Below are positions 43,284 to 52,785 of a stretch of 64,000 bases of DNA, piece by piece. This DNA comes from CAIKOD01 sp035505975 (GTDB lineage Archaea > Halobacteriota > Methanomicrobia > Methanomicrobiales > Methanospirillaceae). The translations under genes and the position numbers were made by a program. The notes beneath the pieces are model-generated. The model was not told where the DNA came from. It saw only the letters and a program-made list of their open reading frames with translations, and did not search any database. The stretch is from the NCBI GenBank assembly GCA_035505975.1, contig DATJQJ010000012.1:1-64000 (forward strand), in the 5' to 3' direction. Positions within the stretch are counted from its first letter, which is position 1, and every line of letters begins with the position of its first letter.

Positions 43284-44957
43284 TCAGGGATTTTCATAAA
43301 ATAACGGGACACGGGTGTTCTGCCTGAAGGAAAACAGTCCCCTGACCGTCAGCCTGACCTCGGGGATCACGGGTAATGAAAGGAATGAAAGGTGCATGAA
43401 AGGATCTTCTCCCGCACCAATGGTCTCGGTCATACGATGGAGGCGACCGAGCTGCAGAGACACGTCTTCAAATGCCCCGGAAGACATCAGTCCTGCACAG
43501 TCCAATGGCAGTACGGTGACATTCCCCTCACAGGCCACTGCAAGCCCGCCATGGCCCTTGATGACAGCTCGAACGGCACTCCGGATATCTTCGTCACAGG
43601 CTCCTGCGGCGATGATATTGTGGGCGTCATGAGCGATGCTTCCGGCAATGGCACCCTGCTTCAGCCCGAAGCCGTGAACGAGCCCCACCGAAAAAAGTCC
43701 AGGCTCGTACCTGCTGCAGGCGACGGCCTTGATAATATCCCTGTCCAAATCGGGCAATCCCCCTTCGCTGACATGGTATCTGAGCTCACGGGTGATTATC
43801 TCCCCGGGGACCAAACCGATCACCCTTGCATCATGTCCTCCAGGGATGGAAAGCGAACCTGGGCCGATTGTTGACGCATCCATGGTAACGGGAGGCACTA
43901 TGCCAGGGGTATATTCCGATCTTCCGGTAATGGTTCCTCTCCGGAAGGTCTTTGCAATAAAAAATCGTCCACCTGGTTCAAGGACACAAAAATCTGCAAC
44001 CCTCCCTGGTGTAAGGGCACCCCTGTCATAAAGGTGGAACCGGTCTGCTGGAGACAATGTAGCCATTCTAATGGCGGTCTCGATCTCGAGTCCATGCGAA
44101 ACTGCCTCCCTGACCAGTGCATCGATATGCCCCTCGCTGACAAGGAGATCGGCATGGCGGTCATCCGTAGCAAACGAACAACGGGAGGCTGAACAGGTGG
44201 TCACGACCGGAAGGAGTGCCCTGATGTTCTTCTCTGCCGAGCCTTCCCGCAGGTAGATGAACATCCCACGCGAGAGCTTCTCCAAAGCCTCCGTGGCAGT
44301 CGTACATTCATGGTCGCTCTGGGGACCGTTCAGGATATACGCGTTCAGATCCCTGCCCGAAAGCATGGGCGCATGGCCGTCAACAATATCGGCCAGCGCC
44401 AGTTTTTCCCTCACCACCCGGTCCCCGGACAACACACCCGGTACATTCATCATTTCGCCGAGGCCGAGAATCCGGGGGTGGCCGATGAATTCCCCTAAAT
44501 CTGCTGCATCGAGGACTGCTCCTCCGATGTCTTCCGGAGTGGATGGAACACATGAAGGCAGCATGAAAAAAATATCGATATCTGCATGTGCCGAATCGGC
44601 AAGCATATACCTGATACCATTTCCGCCCATGACATTTGCAATCTCATGGGGGTCAGCGATCGCCGTAGTCGTGCCGTGCCGTGCCGCAAGCCGTGCAAAT
44701 TCCCTGGGCGTCAGGAGCGAACTCTCGATATGGACGTGGGCATCGATCAGGCCTGGGACGACCCTGGCATTCCGTAAGTCTTGTTCCTTTCTTCCTGTAT
44801 AGGTACCTGTTCCAAGGACAATACCATCCTTAACACCAAAATCGACAAGATCCCATGAACAGGTAAAGGGGTTGAATACGTCCGCATTCCGGAAGACGAT
44901 ATCGGCGGGAGCAAGGCCCTGTGCTGCCCGGGATAAAGCGGTATCAGGGAACTTCAA
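43284..44957 (-). CDS. ade: Adenine deaminase
   Basis: Deaminates adenine to hypoxanthine for purine salvage. The 557-residue amidohydrolase-fold protein has the metal site VPGLIDAHVHIESSLLTP, HGTTTAIADPHEIANV, VDGHAPMLSG and a later CSFATDDRHADLL. The C-terminal Ade-specific half includes HGFGLKQGAIAGSIAHDAHNIIAAG. Length matches the Ade family. The start overlaps the end of an upstream lipoprotein gene by 14 bases. Confidence 0.94.
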   Translation of the reverse strand: MKFPDTALSRAAQGLAPADIVFRNADVFNPFTCSWDLVDFGVKDGIVLGTGTYTGRKEQDLRNARVVPGLIDAHVHIESSLLTPREFARLAARHGTTTAIADPHEIANVMGGNGIRYMLADSAHADIDIFFMLPSCVPSTPEDIGGAVLDAADLGEFIGHPRILGLGEMMNVPGVLSGDRVVREKLALADIVDGHAPMLSGRDLNAYILNGPQSDHECTTATEALEKLSRGMFIYLREGSAEKNIRALLPVVTTCSASRCSFATDDRHADLLVSEGHIDALVREAVSHGLEIETAIRMATLSPADRFHLYDRGALTPGRVADFCVLEPGGRFFIAKTFRRGTITGRSEYTPGIVPPVTMDASTIGPGSLSIPGGHDARVIGLVPGEIITRELRYHVSEGGLPDLDRDIIKAVACSRYEPGLFSVGLVHGFGLKQGAIAGSIAHDAHNIIAAGACDEDIRSAVRAVIKGHGGLAVACEGNVTVLPLDCAGLMSSGAFEDVSLQLGRLHRMTETIGAGEDPFMHLSFLSLPVIPEVRLTVRGLFSFRQNTRVPLFYENP

Positions 44958-45297
44958 AATCCCTGATCACCGCCGGAAAACGGTTCATCCCGGAACTGGT
45001 ATGGATGAAACACCGGTAGTGCCCGGGTTTGAGCGATACCGGGATGGTCACAGCCGTTTCACCCGCCTGAAGGGGTACCTGGCCTGAAAAGCGGTAGATT
45101 TCCTCACGTGAAAAGCCTTCATCGCTGAATACCGCCGCCTCAACGAAGGCATCGGGAACTGCCTTGTCACTGTGGACAAGAAACATGATACCGGAGCCGG
45201 TATATGCGACATCTCCGGGATAGACCGAAACACATCCGGTCGCCATAGCCGCCCCGAGGAGGACGATGACGACGAGGGAAACTCCCGCAATACGCAT
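44944..45297 (-). CDS. Small predicted lipoprotein upstream of ade
   Basis: The 117-residue protein has a hydrophobic signal segment (residues 3-18) and lipobox-like ATGC at about 19-22, so it is likely exported and anchored. The mature part has beta-type segments such as GIMFLVHSDKAVPDAFVEAAVF and ETAVTIPVSLKPGHYRCFIHTSSG, an immunoglobulin-like pattern. Its last 14 bases overlap the start of ade. No functional link to purines is evident. Confidence 0.7.
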   Translation of the reverse strand: MRIAGVSLVVIVLLGAAMATGCVSVYPGDVAYTGSGIMFLVHSDKAVPDAFVEAAVFSDEGFSREEIYRFSGQVPLQAGETAVTIPVSLKPGHYRCFIHTSSGMNRFPAVIRDFEVP

Positions 45298-45524
45298 AAT
45301 AATTCTTCAGGGGGGCTACCTACATAATGATCGCGGTTTTACCTTTAGAATGATGAGATTGATCGGGCTCTTCTCTCAGGACTATGGATACCTGCACCCC
45401 GGGATCGAATACCGGTGTCAGTGTTTCCAGCTGCCAGATCCATCAGATTTATGAAGAGTTCAGAGAAGAACCATATCAGATTTTGCAAAAGATATATAAG
45501 GGATTATTATAGATTGGAAATATT

Positions 45525-46163
45525 ATGAAGCAGAATATGATTATTTCAATTGTAATTGTCGTTGCTGTCTGCCTGGTCGTGATTTTCTTTGCAGTCGGGT
45601 ACAGCCGGATGTTGCAGCCGGTCAATAATCCGGCACCGGTTACACCCGTACCTACACCGCCGGAAGTTACTCCCTCCCCGACACCTGTTATGACGACCGT
45701 CGCGCCGATGCCAGTGCCGACCCCGGCCCAGATGGACTGGGTGACGAGCATCCAGAACGGAACCACCAATATCGATATGGGTAAACAGTCGGTCCTCAAG
45801 GGCCGGGCGTACATGGACCCGGTCCTCGCTGTTCAGGGACAGTATGTCGGTGTAATTAATGCACTATACAGCGCACAGAGAAATTTCACTGCGGCAAAAC
45901 AATACTTCATCTTTGCACAGGCCGATATTGCAAATGCTGCCAAAACTGCACCCGTGTCACAGCAGGACTCGCTCTCAAAACTGGCCTCGGTCCTCAGTTC
46001 AGATTCGACAAGCATTGACCTCTATATCATGTCCACGCAGTACGGCCTTGCGACCGAATGGTGGAACGCCAATAATGTCTACAACCAGGCAAACAGTCAA
46101 TATACCGGGAATATTCAGTCTACGAACAACCTGCTCAACTCGATGAATATTCTGCAGACGTAG
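45525..46163 (+). CDS. Membrane-anchored extracellular protein with Pro-rich linker
   Basis: The 212-residue protein has an N-terminal membrane helix (residues 6-26) and a Pro/Thr/Val-rich linker with TP and PTP repeats (about 34-68). A helical extracellular domain of about 140 residues follows, rich in Gln, Asn, Ala and Ser (NFTAAKQYFIFAQADIANAAK). It is probably N-anchored with the domain outside. The linker is a usual spacer near an S-layer. No family recognised. Confidence 0.7.
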   Translation: MKQNMIISIVIVVAVCLVVIFFAVGYSRMLQPVNNPAPVTPVPTPPEVTPSPTPVMTTVAPMPVPTPAQMDWVTSIQNGTTNIDMGKQSVLKGRAYMDPVLAVQGQYVGVINALYSAQRNFTAAKQYFIFAQADIANAAKTAPVSQQDSLSKLASVLSSDSTSIDLYIMSTQYGLATEWWNANNVYNQANSQYTGNIQSTNNLLNSMNILQT

Positions 46164-46459
46164 GAATAGCGCAGGAATACGAACCCCGTTACTTTTTTCG
46201 AGCCCTGTTCACGAAATAAATGAAGATCTTTGTCAGATATTAAGGTTCAGTGGGATTACAGGGGTTTTCAACAGATTTGATGAGGGATAATTATGGCTAA
46301 TCCTTGAAATGAAGGCCATTAGTGCCGGGATAATAATATAAAATTCCCTTCAGGTGTTGTTTATGACGGAAAAAAATCCACGTGAATCCTTGATTTAACG
46401 TTATCATTTCGAGAAAAAACGTACCGATCTTACCAATTTTAGTCCTTCTTTACCACAGG

Positions 46460-46693
46460 TCATTGCAAAGATGACCTCTCGAGCAGTCTGCTGCCCTCAT
46501 CAGTTATTGTCAGGATTATTTCGGTATTTGATATGCCCTCATCCAGGTACCTCCTGATAATCAGTTGGCGGACCCGTGAACGAATGTCGTTCTCACCATA
46601 TTCCGGATGAAGTTGAGTGACGATATTACTTATTCTACGACTTGGTTCCGCTGAAACAATCTGCAATATCCTGATACAGGTGTTGTCCGGCAC
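46460..46693 (-). CDS. Small winged-helix-like protein
   Basis: The 77-residue protein starts at GTG 46693 after AGGGA. Its pattern, CIRILQIVSAEPSRRISNIV, RSRVRQLIIRRYLDE, then EIILTITDEGSRLLE, matches a winged helix: helices, recognition helix and a beta wing ending in the common ITDEGRxLL phrase. It is likely a DNA-binding regulator of unknown target. It is isolated, with A/T-rich flanks. Confidence 0.6.
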   Translation of the reverse strand: MPDNTCIRILQIVSAEPSRRISNIVTQLHPEYGENDIRSRVRQLIIRRYLDEGISNTEIILTITDEGSRLLERSSLQ

Positions 46694-46862
46694 GAATTCC
46701 CTGCCACTGAAAATTTTCTTAATAATTTACCCTCCGGGTTATATTTTATCGTTAATTAAAAATTTTGTAGCGTATTAAAGATGAAAATTCCTTGTTTATC
46801 CCACGTAGTAAATATCCGGTTATACTCCCCAAAAGACCTTGAAAATACTGTACAGATAATGG

Positions 46863-47150
46863 TTATACTGATTCCTCCCGCAACGAGTCCGAATTTACGA
46901 CATCTTTTAATGTTATCCGATACGTGCCTCCGGTAAATACTGATTTTTTTCGATGCACGATAAAGTGTTGATGCGGCATGTCTTCTGCTCTCTCGAGAAA
47001 TTTTGCAACAATGCCTCCATCCGCTACCTGAAGGCCACAAATCCGGATAATCATGCCCACCTGCCCGTTGAGCACGTTTCCTTTAAGAAGAGCTGAAACG
47101 AGTGATTCCCCAATTTCCCATTGTTTTTTCCTGATTTCACTCTTTTCCAT
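46863..47150 (-). CDS. Conserved-looking hypothetical protein
   Basis: The 95-residue soluble protein begins MEKSEIRKKQWEIGESLVSALL. It has a predicted mixed alpha-beta core (GQVGMIIRICGLQVADGGIVAKFLE and HFIVHRKKSVFTGGTYRITL). Composition looks like a real protein, but no motif or family was recognised. It lies alone among small genes in an A/T-rich accessory stretch. Confidence 0.5.
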   Translation of the reverse strand: MEKSEIRKKQWEIGESLVSALLKGNVLNGQVGMIIRICGLQVADGGIVAKFLERAEDMPHQHFIVHRKKSVFTGGTYRITLKDVVNSDSLREESV

Positions 47151-47647
47151 TCATACAGGTATGCCGGGCTACTAGTCATAGCTTTGCCAACAAATTATCA
47201 ATTATTTTCGAAAAATAATCAGAACCCGGGCTGAGTGGATAAAAGTCCACTTACCCTGGATATCTGTTGATGTTTTAAAAATTTTTCAGATAATATCTTC
47301 TTCGGAACTTTCGCTTTTTCCCCAAGTGCTGAGAGAGAATCCCATGATTTCAATTGTTTTCAGATAAAGCATCATATATTCATTTCCCGGTTGCAGGATT
47401 CACCATCGGGCTGGAGGTTTCAGCGATGTACAGGTCTTTTGTCACGACCTATCATTAAAAGCACAATACCCGCATATAATACCTGATCATAAATGGTTTT
47501 TGTCTCCTGAACGGTGCTGCTGACACCTGCACCAGGACAGATAGTTCCTGCACAGCATTGACCTTTTCTGATGCATTGAAATGTGAAAATAACTAGATAT
47601 TCTTAGATCCGAAAAGAAATCTGATAAATTATCGAAAATGAGGCATA
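47151..47647. other. A/T-rich intergenic region
   Basis: Almost 500 bases between divergent small genes. Apart from A/T-rich promoter-like tracts (for example near 47270-47310) I see no open frame, repeat or RNA signature. Confidence 0.4.
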
Positions 47648-47863
47648 ATGAAAAAAAATTCTTTAAAACCTGAATTAATTGGAACGAGGAATGGATGTGA
47701 GATCAGGTTCACCTGCCCGATCTGTAATACCCCGAATGCAATCATCATCAGATCTCCCAGGGATTTCTATAAGATTTCACGCGATGCGACATGCCGGCAA
47801 TGTAAAAATCGTTCGACGGTAGTAACTCCTACGTATTTCGAAACAACATCGTATCGCCAGTGA
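47648..47863 (+). CDS. Small zinc-ribbon-like protein
   Basis: The 71-residue protein has FTCPICNTPNAIIIR at about residues 22-36 and ATCRQCKNRSTVVT at 47-60. These two CxxC knuckles, 23 residues apart, suggest a single zinc ribbon. A basic N-terminus and an SRQ-type tail flank it. No close family was recognised. A nucleic-acid-binding or adaptor role is possible. Confidence 0.6.
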   Translation: MKKNSLKPELIGTRNGCEIRFTCPICNTPNAIIIRSPRDFYKISRDATCRQCKNRSTVVTPTYFETTSYRQ

Positions 47864-47962
47864 CCGTTTTCCGAATTATAAAACTAGTTATTGCGACAAA
47901 GTCATGTCCTTACGTCGACAAGCCCGGTTCAGGTTCACCATTCCATAAAAAATGTAAGGCGG

Positions 47963-49134
47963 TTAAGCTCCTTCAACCACTGGTAAAATGGGTATCGGGG
48001 CCTGGACGGCCGACGCCTGTGACGTGTAACCCATCGACTTGCTGAACTGGCTGATCAACCCGCTTGCCGTCGATGTCTCGGAATATGCGAGATCTTCTGA
48101 TTTTTGTGGGTTCAGGCTATCCGGGAAAGAATAGACCGGGTCTGCACCGAAAGGCAATATCGTCGTACCTGAAAGAGTGCTTTCGTTCCGTGCTTCCTGC
48201 ACATGCACTTTCAGGTACGCGGAGACTGATCCGATCATCGGGGAGGACTGGCCCCCGGCCGACAGGCCCTGGGCATTGATATTATAGTCAAGCACAACAG
48301 GAATGGCCGCATCTGTTCCGACAACCCGGGTATCCGCCGACGTTACCGTCGATGTCAGTGTCGTATCGAAGGTGCTTCCCGCCTGTTCGATGTTGCAGAA
48401 CGTCGGAATGATTCCCGGGTTGGCGTTGGCAAACGGACAGAGAATCAGGCCGGATGAATTCTGTGCCTGGGATACCCCGTCAAGGAGCAGGTCTTCGGTC
48501 CTTGTTGCACGACCGGTATCGACGGCAATATACCGGATACTGTTGGCTGCTTTGATGTTGCTCTGGTATGCGATGGTGTCGGCCGTCGAAAGTGCCATCG
48601 ATTTTACGAAGGACTGTTGTCCGGAAATACCTGCATACTGGTCATTGTAACCGGTGGTATACTGTACCTGCCTGGCGTCCAGCACGCCGGAGTGAATACC
48701 CGATTCCTGAATGACCGGGCCGGAAAGGCCGGGATATTCTGCTAACAAATCCTGCCATGTAACGCCCGGAGGTTCCCCGGCGGCCTGCGTATTCAACAAC
48801 GATGAAGGGACATTAACCTGGACAGGAGGGCCTGTCATGAGGGAACCTCCCGCAGCCTGTAACTGTGCTGCCTGCAGCGGGCCAAGCAGGAATATCCCAA
48901 AAGCACCTGGAAGTACCCAGGTATAGGTATACATCACCAGCGGATCGCTGGTCAGGGTCCAGGCCCGGAATCTGTTTCGGTAACAGTACCAACAACATCC
49001 GACACCGTCCCCGTTGTAAGGCCCTGGACTTCAGGTACTGCCGGGACGCCGATGTCTGCAAAGGCTGTTCCGTTCCATGTGATCAATAATAGTAGTGCAA
49101 TGAGAAAAACGACTACGAATTTTCTCTTTGTCAA
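47963..49134 (-). pseudogene. Secreted repeat-free surface protein gene broken by a one-base frameshift
   Basis: Two frames appear to be halves of one gene. From TTG 49134 comes a signal peptide (KRKFVVVFLIALLLLITW, then AFA) and a short stretch ending at a stop at 48952 after TETDSGPGP. In the frame shifted by one, sequence continues LTSDPLVMYTYTWVLPG and then a 324-codon open frame to 47963, rich in Ser, Thr, Ala and Gln, as expected for an extracellular protein. One added C in the CCC run near 48954-48956 would join them as SGPGPLTSDPL. It is either a recent frameshift or a base-calling error. If the downstream frame is translated alone from 48937 it lacks a secretion signal. Confidence 0.6.
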
Positions 49135-49732
49135 TGTAAAACCTCAGTATTTTGAGGAGGTTCTTATTGTTGGCTAAATAAAAACATTTTGATTTTAAAT
49201 TCAAGACATTACCGTATCCCTTCAGGTCGGTCGGACCGTGATGTGTCCCGATGGCCTGGAAAAACATCCGGACCTCGACTGAGGGGAATTTATCCTGCTG
49301 AACAGGACATCGATGCAGTTCCCGACAGAGAAAAAAGTGCCAGACTGCCAAATCGCGAGAATTTTATGCATATTGATAATTTTTTTTATGTTGTGCCACA
49401 CCGGATATATATTTTCAAAATTTTAACATCACGATAAAGAGGGAGGTCCGACAGATTCGTGTGAGACAGAGATGCACATTTCTTGTCTTTGGGTCCCCTG
49501 ACAAATCCCGCCTTGTCATTTTTAACGTATCATAATTTTTCGTCAGGTCACCATCCGACATGAAACAATGTGAATAGTAACAATTGGTTTACTCAAATTA
49601 ATTATCCCGGCTTCAACGGAGATTCATGGGGCCGATCGATAATCGGTAATGTCTTTGGGAAAACTTTGCAATTATGATAAATTGAGAAGATTTTTCGCTG
49701 TAAGAAGAGATCATCTATGAGGGTGACTTCAG
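49135..49732. other. Intergenic region between divergent secreted and sensor genes
   Basis: About 600 bases, A/T-rich. A minus-strand TTTTTATTTAG near 49175-49185 fits the promoter of the broken secreted gene. No gene or RNA was recognised. A direct pair of short inverted sequences (GATCGAT/ATCGGT) occurs around 49633-49648. Confidence 0.35.
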
Positions 49733-52633
49733 GTGACTCATATTCTTTTTGTTGATGACGAACCTGGAATACTGGAAGTCACAAAAGAATATCTCGAACA
49801 TGAAGGCAGTTTTGAGGTCGATACAGCAGATTCAGCCCGATCCGCCTTTGAGAAACTGAAAAATACGTCCTATGAGGCGATCATCTCCGATTACCAGATG
49901 CCCGGCACAGATGGCATTGAATTTTTAAAGCAGGTAAGGAAATCGGACAAAGCCATCCCGTTCATTATTTTCACTGGCCGGAGTCGTGAGGAGGTTGTCA
50001 TTGAGGCCCTGAACGAAGGGGCCGACTTCTATCTCCAGAAGGGTGGGGATCCAAAAGCACAATTTGCCGAGCTTACCCACAAGATCAGGCGTGCAATAGA
50101 ACACCGTTCCACTGAGAGGGACTTTCAGGAAAGCGAAGCTCGATTCAGAGTTCTCATCCAGAACTCCTCGGATATCATCCATGTCGTTAGTGCAGACGGC
50201 CTGATCCGGTACGCATCACCATCAAGTGAAAAAATTTTGGGCTACGAAGAACCGTCAATGATCGGAAAAAGTCCTCTTGAATTTGTCAATCCCGAAGATC
50301 AGGCCATTGTGAAGGAGGCATTGTGGCAGGTACAGGAAAAAAGGAATCCCGGAACCCCTACGGAGTTCAGGGTGAGAAAAGCAAACGGGGATTATATATT
50401 CGTTGAATCCATTGCAGTCAATCTTATTGGTGTGCCACCGATTGACGCCATCGTGATCACCACAAGGTTAATCGGCGAGCGGAAACGAATTGAATTCGAA
50501 TTACGTGAAAACCTGCAAAAATATCGGAATATCATCGAAACATCACCTGATATTATCTGGGAGATCGATACATCAGGTAATTTTACGTATATCAGTCCCC
50601 GGATTGAGAAGATCACAGGTTATCATCCTTCGGAGATTATTGGAAAGTCCATCTTCTCCTTCGTCCAGAAAGATGCCGTTGCCACTGTCGCATCCCGGTT
50701 AGATCAACATGGCACAGGTTCTGAGTGGTTGTCCTGCTTTGAAGTCCCGGCTGAGCATCGCGATGGTCGTCATATTACGATTGAAATTCATTCAGCTCCT
50801 TTTTTCAACACGGAAGGAGTATTAACCGGTTTTCGGGGTATTGCTCACGATATTACGAGAAGAAAAGAAGTGAAAAAAGCATTGGAAGAGAGCGAGGAGA
50901 ACTTCCGTACCTTCTTCAATATGGCCGGTGATGCAATTGCGATCCATGATTTACATGGCCGGTTCCTGGAGGTCAATGATGAAATTTGCAGAAGACTTGG
51001 TTATTCACGTGAAGAACTGTTGGAAATGGGTCCCTTTGACATTGATGAACCTGAATATAGTAAACTGATCCCAGCCCGCGTCCAGGAATTACAACAGACC
51101 GGGCATATCGTTTTTGAAACCATACATCGTGCAAAAGATGGCACGCGTATACTGACGGAAGTGAATAGTTGTATGGTCATGATCAGAGGCGCTCCTGCTA
51201 TTCTGTCTACCGGGCGGGACATCACCGAACGCAAGCGTATGGAAGAATCGTTACGGATTACACGGGATAAATACGCAAAATTATTCCTCGGCAGCCCTGA
51301 CGCGATAATGATTTCCGACCTCGAAACCGGTGTGTTTATCGAAGTAAATGACGCGACCTCCGATATTTTTGGGTATTCCCGGGATGAGATGATCGGGAAG
51401 AGTGAAACCGAACTTGGCATCTGGCCGAGAAAAGAAGAGAGGGATGCTTTTCTTCACCGTATAAATACCACCGGGTGGGTACGACGTTTCGAGGTAACCG
51501 GATGCCGTGATAATGGAAACCTATTTTGGGCATCGGTTTCTGCCGATATTATTCATATTGCGGGCAGGATGTGTATTATCAGAGTCGTTCGTGATATAAC
51601 CGAAGACAAACGTAACGAAGATTTTCTCAAAGAACGTGAAGCAACGATAAGGGTCCTGATGAATTCCCCGGTAGATTTAATGTTACTACTGGATCCCGGT
51701 GGTACAATTCTCGAAATGAATTCGTCGATGGCTAAGAGGATGGGCTGGGATCAGAATAATCTTATCGGCAGGTGTGTTTATGATCTTTTACCCCCCGATA
51801 CTGCAGACATCAGGCGGGCTTATGCCGAGAACGTGGTTCAGACTAAAAAACCGGTCCGGTGGGAGGATCAGCATGGAGGGAAATGGCTTGATAATTCAGT
51901 TCATCCTATTTTCGATGCTGCCGGAAACGTAACGAAAATGGCCGTTATCGCCAGGGACATCACGCGCCAGAAAAACATTGAACAAGTGCTCCAGCAGGTA
52001 AACCGGCAGCTAAGGCTGCTCTCGAGCATCACCAGGCATGACATCCTGAATAAGATTACGGCGATTCAGGGATACCTGTCCCTGGTAAAAACCGGATTGG
52101 CAAGTCCGGAAACTGCGAATTATTTAGAAAACATTGAATCATCTGTTACGGAAATTCGCTCCCATATTGAATTTACCAGGATTTACCAGGATATTGGTGC
52201 ACATGAGCCGCAGTGGCTCGATCCGGACACGATCATGTCATGTCTGCATGTTCCACCAGGTATCACCCTGAAGACAGATATGAACGGTGTCCTGATTTTT
52301 TCAAACCCAATGATTGAAAAGGTTTTCTCCAATCTTCTTGACAATTCAGTCAGGCACGGGGAACGGGTAAATGAAATACGGGTATCTGACTATCCGTCAG
52401 GTGAGGATCTCATTGTTGTCTGGGAAGATAATGGGATAGGCGTGAATGATCATGAAAAGGAGAGGATCTTCGAGTACGGACATGGGAAAAATACCGGTCA
52501 TGGAATGTTCCTGGCACGGGAGATCCTTTCCCTGACCGGCATCACCATCAGGGAGGTGGGCACGCCGGGCAGGGGAGCACGATTCGAGATAACAGTTCCG
52601 AAAGGGAACTGGCGTAAGAGTGATACCAAATGA
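49733..52633 (+). CDS. Receiver-PAS hybrid sensor histidine kinase
   Basis: The 966-residue cytoplasmic sensor begins with a receiver domain (1-125). It has acidic pocket DD at 8-9, phosphoacceptor Asp53 in IISDYQMPGTDG, the Thr in IFTGRS and the Lys in YLQKGGD. About five PAS/PAC units follow (about 140-755), repeatedly ending in DIT-R or ER motifs. The kinase core has the H-box SITRHDILNKIT with His769, FSNLLDNSVRHGE (N box), WEDNGIGV and GHGKNTGHGMFLAREIL. There is no transmembrane segment. GTG 49733 follows GAGGGTG. An N-terminal receiver makes it a target of another kinase or an input-gated enzyme. No partner gene is adjacent. Confidence 0.93.
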   Translation: MTHILFVDDEPGILEVTKEYLEHEGSFEVDTADSARSAFEKLKNTSYEAIISDYQMPGTDGIEFLKQVRKSDKAIPFIIFTGRSREEVVIEALNEGADFYLQKGGDPKAQFAELTHKIRRAIEHRSTERDFQESEARFRVLIQNSSDIIHVVSADGLIRYASPSSEKILGYEEPSMIGKSPLEFVNPEDQAIVKEALWQVQEKRNPGTPTEFRVRKANGDYIFVESIAVNLIGVPPIDAIVITTRLIGERKRIEFELRENLQKYRNIIETSPDIIWEIDTSGNFTYISPRIEKITGYHPSEIIGKSIFSFVQKDAVATVASRLDQHGTGSEWLSCFEVPAEHRDGRHITIEIHSAPFFNTEGVLTGFRGIAHDITRRKEVKKALEESEENFRTFFNMAGDAIAIHDLHGRFLEVNDEICRRLGYSREELLEMGPFDIDEPEYSKLIPARVQELQQTGHIVFETIHRAKDGTRILTEVNSCMVMIRGAPAILSTGRDITERKRMEESLRITRDKYAKLFLGSPDAIMISDLETGVFIEVNDATSDIFGYSRDEMIGKSETELGIWPRKEERDAFLHRINTTGWVRRFEVTGCRDNGNLFWASVSADIIHIAGRMCIIRVVRDITEDKRNEDFLKEREATIRVLMNSPVDLMLLLDPGGTILEMNSSMAKRMGWDQNNLIGRCVYDLLPPDTADIRRAYAENVVQTKKPVRWEDQHGGKWLDNSVHPIFDAAGNVTKMAVIARDITRQKNIEQVLQQVNRQLRLLSSITRHDILNKITAIQGYLSLVKTGLASPETANYLENIESSVTEIRSHIEFTRIYQDIGAHEPQWLDPDTIMSCLHVPPGITLKTDMNGVLIFSNPMIEKVFSNLLDNSVRHGERVNEIRVSDYPSGEDLIVVWEDNGIGVNDHEKERIFEYGHGKNTGHGMFLAREILSLTGITIREVGTPGRGARFEITVPKGNWRKSDTK

Positions 52634-52785
52634 TCGATAAAAAGGTAGTCTCCGGATAGTGTAATATTATTTAAAAAAAAAGATATTACTCTTCTTCGAC
52701 AGGTATGACAGGTATTGGGGCCTGCAATAAAGTTATCCAAATAACGTTCCGGGCGATGGTGGTATTGAAAATAAGATTGGTTTTT

